NCBI GenBank assembly: GCA_964607835.1
Contig: CAZSLL010000022.1
Location: 1 to 16,245 of the forward strand
Reading direction: 5' to 3'
Origin: DAOVFN01 sp964607835
GTDB taxonomy: Archaea; Aenigmatarchaeota; Aenigmatarchaeia; QMZP01
Length of the DNA stretch: 16,245 nt
Shown: positions 12,745-16,245 of the stretch, piece by piece
Layout of the letters: every line of letters begins with the position of its first letter
How positions within the stretch are numbered: position 1 is the first letter of the stretch
Notes under the pieces: model-generated
Databases searched by the model: none
The model's input: the letters and a program-made list of their open reading frames with translations, nothing else
Told to the model about the DNA's origin: nothing
Translations under genes and position numbers: made by a program

Positions 12745-13470
12745 TTAAATCCTTTTCAGCAGCCTGAGGGCCACCAGGAGCCCGATGGCTGCCATGAGTA
12801 TGAGAGGCCCGAACACCGGGATGCCCGTGGCTGCGCCGGTTATGGAGCCGCCCTCCTCTTCTCCCTGTAAGCCTTCCTGCTCGTCCTTCCCGCTGCTGTC
12901 GCTATCGTCCCCTTCCCGGGTCTCATTTTCATCAGCATCCTCCTGCTTGGGGGACTGGGCCTGCACTCCCTGCTCCATGGCCTGGCTCTCGCCTTCTCCT
13001 ACCTCCACCGTGAACCTGAACCTCCTGGTCTGTGACGCTCCCACTGTCCCCTGGCCCCTCTCAGTGGCTGCGTAGACCACCACCTCATACACTCCCTCCT
13101 CTGCCGAGAGAGGTGCGGAAACCCTCACAGTGACCTGTCTTGCCCTGACGTCACCCTCAGGGGTGCCTATGAACACGAAACCCGGCTCGGGCTCGAGGGC
13201 CCTCCCGGGCTCCGAGTATGGCAGCTCGAGTTCTGCCGGGCTGATGCTCACTGCCAGACCGCTGCCCTTCTCAGTGCCCAGGGATACCTTTACCCCCTCC
13301 TCCTGCTGGGTGTTGAAGAGATAGAGCCTGAATACGGTCTCCCCTCCCTGCTCTATGCTGCCACGACTGCTTCCCTGAGCGCTTCCCAGGGAGGGTCCTG
13401 CCTCTGCTGCCTGCCCCATGGCCTGCATGGCCAGTGCTGCCACTGTCAGCAGGAGAATCAGCCTCCTCAT
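12745..13470 (-). CDS. Exported beta-sandwich protein with C-terminal membrane anchor (ITGA-type tail)
   Basis: 241 residues. It has a signal peptide at 1-24 (MRRLILLLTVAALAMQAMGQ, then AAEA) and a single beta-sandwich domain near 35-155 that resembles archaeal Ig-fold/NEW3-like modules (IEQGGETVFRLYLFNT, ARQVTVRVSAPL, EEGVYEVVVYA). A strongly acidic, Glu/Asp/Ser/Gly-rich linker spans about 160-208, followed by the tail GSITGAATGIPVFG, a hydrophobic helix and terminal RLLKRI. The short motif, helix and basic end form a three-part layout like archaeosortase substrates, but the motif is not the PGF type I know, so it may be a plain anchor. ATG 13470 overlaps the upstream stop (ATGA), and GGAGGGTGA sits six bases upstream, so translation is coupled to the large surface protein. 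Confidence 0.85.
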   Translation of the reverse strand: MRRLILLLTVAALAMQAMGQAAEAGPSLGSAQGSSRGSIEQGGETVFRLYLFNTQQEEGVKVSLGTEKGSGLAVSISPAELELPYSEPGRALEPEPGFVFIGTPEGDVRARQVTVRVSAPLSAEEGVYEVVVYAATERGQGTVGASQTRRFRFTVEVGEGESQAMEQGVQAQSPKQEDADENETREGDDSDSSGKDEQEGLQGEEEGGSITGAATGIPVFGPLILMAAIGLLVALRLLKRI

Positions 13471-16245
13471 GGCTGCTCACCCTCCTCTGTTCCCTGTATG
13501 TACAGGGTCGAGTTGTACTGTCCCTCCATGACACTGAGGGGGGCGTCCATCCAGTAGAATGTCTCAAGGTCAGTCCCTGGCTGCCTGGAGAGCCCGAATG
13601 CCTTCCAGCTCGTGCTCATCTCCCTGCCTTCGGTGCGCTGGTTGGTGGTGTTGCTGTAGGTCATGTTTCCCACCGTGATGCTGTACCCGCCGGAATCCCT
13701 GTCAAGATGGTCAGCCCTTCCGTAGATGTCAATGCTGCATGTTGTTGTGGGCTCCACTGTAATGTTGTACTGGGAGTCATGGTTGCCTGTGGCGTTGCTG
13801 GTCATGCCCGGCTCTATGGCCTCGAAGGACACGTTGCTGAAGCCCAGAGTGAGGTCTATTATGCAGGACACTATGTGGATTGTGCTGTTGCTGGTATGGT
13901 TGTCATGCACGTTGTCCTGGCCTGACTGGAACAGTGAGCCCACCCTCCATGATGAGCCCACCTGGCCGGTGGCGTTGACCTCCCAGGATAGCTGGCAGCT
14001 CTCCCCGTCCTCAAGCGGGTTGCCTGTGCAGGAATCAGGGCTCTGGCCCGAGGCCAGGTAGAGCGGGGCGCTCTCGCTCTCCGGTATGTCAGAGTCAGGC
14101 TCTTGGCCGCTCTGGTTGTACCTTGCCCTGGCCTGCACATCGCCGCAGGTGCCGTTCGCGCAGGTCACCGTGGCGTTGAGAGTGAAGGTTATGTTCCTGG
14201 CAACCAGCTTGCCGTCCAGGGGCTCCACCAGCCTCACCAGCATACTCCCTGACACAGTGAAGTACCCCAGCCCTGTTGAGTTCATGAGCCCGCTGGTGTC
14301 GTTGGCATAGAACCTGAATGCATGGGTACTGTTGGCCTGGACCGGAACCTCGATGCTTGCGTTGGACCAGTTCCCTGTTCCGCTGAAATCCCCGTAGGAA
14401 ACGTTCTCCCAGTTCCCTGACTGTGTGGCGTTCCAGGACAGTGTCCAGGATTCCAGCCCGTCGTCATCCTCCCAGTAAGCCGATAGCAGCAGGGTTTCCC
14501 CCTGCCTGGGATAGCTCTCGCTGGAGCCAAGGGACGAGTGGTATGGTGCCCGGTTGCTCAGGTAGAACATGTCCGTTGCTGAGAGATTCTGTCCTGAATC
14601 GTTCTTCAGTGGCCTGCCCCAGGGGTCTGTGAACTCTGCCTTCACCCTGTACCATCCCTCAGCCTCAGAACCCGTGTTCCAGGGATTGGCATCCCAGAGC
14701 TCCGAGAGGTTGATGTAGCCATTGGACTGGGCAGTCCTCAGGTAACCTGGCCCGGTGTCGTTGACCTGGGTGGAGATCCATTCCCATTCCCCCGAGGAAT
14801 TGGACTCCACTGTGAGGATGGCATAGCCCGAGAGGCCGTGGCCGTCAGGGTTCCTCACTGTGCTGAACAGAGTCTCCTCCCCACCCGGTTCCACGGATGG
14901 CTCGCTTGAGGCAATCTTCCTTATTCTGACATCATCCCAGTATGCCGTGCTGCCCGATACCCCTCCGAAGGCCACCTGGTTCTGGAGGGGCCCGGCGCTG
15001 GGCCTCTTCTCCTGTCCCTCCAGGGTGTCGTTAACATAGTAGTCCACAGTGCCGGCCGAATCCCTGTACCGAATCCTGAACCCGTACTCAGTGCCTGATG
15101 AATAGCTGTATGAGGTGTCCTCGAAGGCGGAGCCGTTGAGAAGCTTGATGACTCCGTCGCTCCCGAACACCAGGCCGAACCTTGTGTTAGAGGACTCCCC
15201 GAAGTAGTTGGAGTACACGTACTTGTCTGCCTGGCTCGCGTTGCCCGAATAATCGAGAACGTAGTCCATCTCGGGCCCGGCGAAGCTGTGGTGCACCTGC
15301 TCCCTGTATGTCCCTGTTGATGTGCCTGAGGCCACCTTCAGCATGCCTGCTTCAATACTGGCGAAGCTGGGGTAGTCCTCTGTCCATCCGTTGCCCACTG
15401 TTGCGGAGTCCTGCCTGTTGAAGTCATCCCCGAACACGAATGTGGAGCTTATGTTGGATGTGCTGTCCACCGAGGCATTGCCGTAATATGCCTGGACCTC
15501 TGCGGTGCCTCCTGCTTCGAGCGAGGGAACCCTGACCCAGAACACCGTGCTCCCTGAGCTGCACTGGTCCTGGCTGAACCAGTGGGAGAGCTCGCTGTAC
15601 TGCCCTGTGGTCTGATTGTAAAGGGCGAACCTCATGTCCCCGCAGTCCTCCTGCATCCTTGAGCCTGCTATAAGGCCTGCGGTGTCAATGGTTATGTTCA
15701 CCTGGTAGTCCTCCAGGGAAGAGCCTGATGTCTCGGTGACGTTTATTGGCTTCCTGTAGAGGAAGTCCCTGTCCCACCAGGAGGGCCTGTCAAGAGATAC
15801 GTCCTGGCTCATTGAATACTGGTCAGTCTCTGTGTGCAGCACCAGCCTGCTCCCTGACCTCACGTAGAACTCCCCCTCCTGGCCTGAGGTGTCGTTCCCG
15901 AAACCCGCCGCGTTGCTCGCGTTTATGTAGTATGTGTAGTTCCCCCATTGCCAGGTGTCCTGGATGTCCGCGCTCCAGGAGTCCCCGCTTCCCCGGGAGA
16001 GTGAAACCCACTGGCTTGTGCCGTTGGGCCAGGTGATATTCGCCCTGACCTGGCTCATCTCCACCCTTGACCACACGTCTGCCGAAAGTGCTACCTCCTG
16101 CCCGTGCCCGGTGGTCTGGGGCGATGCCTGCACACCCTCTATTGTGAGCTCATCCTGCACATCCACTGTGGCAGTGTCATTATATGAAGGGTGGGTGAAT
16201 TCCCCTGAAGAGCCTGCATATGTCACATTGATGGTCCTGCTTCCC
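13467..16245 (-). CDS. Large secreted glycoprotein with DUF2341 and lectin-like domains (5' partial)
   Basis: The frame stays open to the window edge, so the start lies beyond 16245; the GTG at 16226 is internal (INVTYAG). At least 925 residues are visible. Numbered from that GTG: beta-sandwich near 28-123; DUF2341 near 150-268 (WWDRDFLYRKPINVT, CGDMRFALYN, FWVRVPSLEAGG, AYYGNASV); ConA/LamG-like lectin domain near 265-437 (FGDDFNRQD, AYWDDVRIRK). These are followed by Ig-like domains to about 690, a Cys-containing Ig-like domain near 692-810 (CANGTCGDVQARARYN), and a C-terminal domain near 810-919 ending FYWMDAPLSVMEGQYNSTLYI. I counted about 40 NxS/T sequons, which implies a heavily N-glycosylated extracellular protein. 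No C-terminal anchor is seen, so it may be held by partners from the two downstream genes. Known DUF2341-lectin proteins bind surface glycans or build the envelope. Confidence 0.88.
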   Translation of the reverse strand, partial: GSRTINVTYAGSSGEFTHPSYNDTATVDVQDELTIEGVQASPQTTGHGQEVALSADVWSRVEMSQVRANITWPNGTSQWVSLSRGSGDSWSADIQDTWQWGNYTYYINASNAAGFGNDTSGQEGEFYVRSGSRLVLHTETDQYSMSQDVSLDRPSWWDRDFLYRKPINVTETSGSSLEDYQVNITIDTAGLIAGSRMQEDCGDMRFALYNQTTGQYSELSHWFSQDQCSSGSTVFWVRVPSLEAGGTAEVQAYYGNASVDSTSNISSTFVFGDDFNRQDSATVGNGWTEDYPSFASIEAGMLKVASGTSTGTYREQVHHSFAGPEMDYVLDYSGNASQADKYVYSNYFGESSNTRFGLVFGSDGVIKLLNGSAFEDTSYSYSSGTEYGFRIRYRDSAGTVDYYVNDTLEGQEKRPSAGPLQNQVAFGGVSGSTAYWDDVRIRKIASSEPSVEPGGEETLFSTVRNPDGHGLSGYAILTVESNSSGEWEWISTQVNDTGPGYLRTAQSNGYINLSELWDANPWNTGSEAEGWYRVKAEFTDPWGRPLKNDSGQNLSATDMFYLSNRAPYHSSLGSSESYPRQGETLLLSAYWEDDDGLESWTLSWNATQSGNWENVSYGDFSGTGNWSNASIEVPVQANSTHAFRFYANDTSGLMNSTGLGYFTVSGSMLVRLVEPLDGKLVARNITFTLNATVTCANGTCGDVQARARYNQSGQEPDSDIPESESAPLYLASGQSPDSCTGNPLEDGESCQLSWEVNATGQVGSSWRVGSLFQSGQDNVHDNHTSNSTIHIVSCIIDLTLGFSNVSFEAIEPGMTSNATGNHDSQYNITVEPTTTCSIDIYGRADHLDRDSGGYSITVGNMTYSNTTNQRTEGREMSTSWKAFGLSRQPGTDLETFYWMDAPLSVMEGQYNSTLYIQGTEEGEQP
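13477..13485 (-). promoter_or_regulatory. Strong Shine-Dalgarno GGAGGGTGA inside the upstream gene
   Basis: It lies within the last codons of the DUF2341 gene, six bases before ATG 13470. Together with the ATGA overlap it indicates re-initiation on a shared mRNA. Confidence 0.65.

Overview
The window looks like a piece of an archaeal chromosome, probably from a small-genome (DPANN-like) or otherwise uncultured lineage. The evidence is TATA-box promoters (TTTAAATATA, TTTATAT, TTTTTATATAG, TTAATATATAAAG) about 25-30 bases upstream of starts, Shine-Dalgarno sequences of the GGAGGGTGA/GGTGA type, and a likely TTG start. Arginine is overwhelmingly AGG, and secreted proteins are packed with N-glycosylation sequons. 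Genes are GC-rich and the few spacers are AT-rich. Assignment to a phylum is not possible from these features alone.

Layout. Positions 1-729 hold the 3' end of a secreted beta-rich surface protein, closed by a clear hairpin/T-tract terminator. Three genes then run on the minus strand, in transcription order: an unrecognised 218-residue protein with a possible winged-helix N-terminus (2810-2154), a four-helix membrane protein (2119 or 2143 down to 1754) and a MinD/ParA-type ATPase (1667-846). Each has its own TATA-like box, and the first two appear almost leaderless. A 309-base AT-rich divergent promoter region (2811-3119) carries an imperfect inverted repeat and a possible leaderless 44-codon small gene.

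From 3120 to 11374, half the window, two giant coiled-coil genes (838 and 1913 residues) overlap by ATGA. They share several repeat modules that can be aligned by eye without gaps, so together they are one modular fibrous system of about 2750 residues. Neither has a signal peptide or membrane segment, so both should be cytoplasmic.

From 16245 down to 11381 a convergent minus-strand operon encodes three exported proteins: a large glycosylated DUF2341 plus lectin-like surface protein (5' end outside the window), a small signal-peptide protein with an ITGA-type C-terminal anchor, and a protein with a membrane helix at each end and an extracellular head. The operon ends 6 bases from the stop of the second coiled-coil gene.

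Most notable is the coupled giant coiled-coil pair. It sits beside a MinD-family ATPase and a multi-pass membrane protein, which suggests (inference only) a cell-organising or cytoskeleton-like role. The surface operon may build envelope structures. No tRNA, rRNA, CRISPR array, transposon or integrase was seen.
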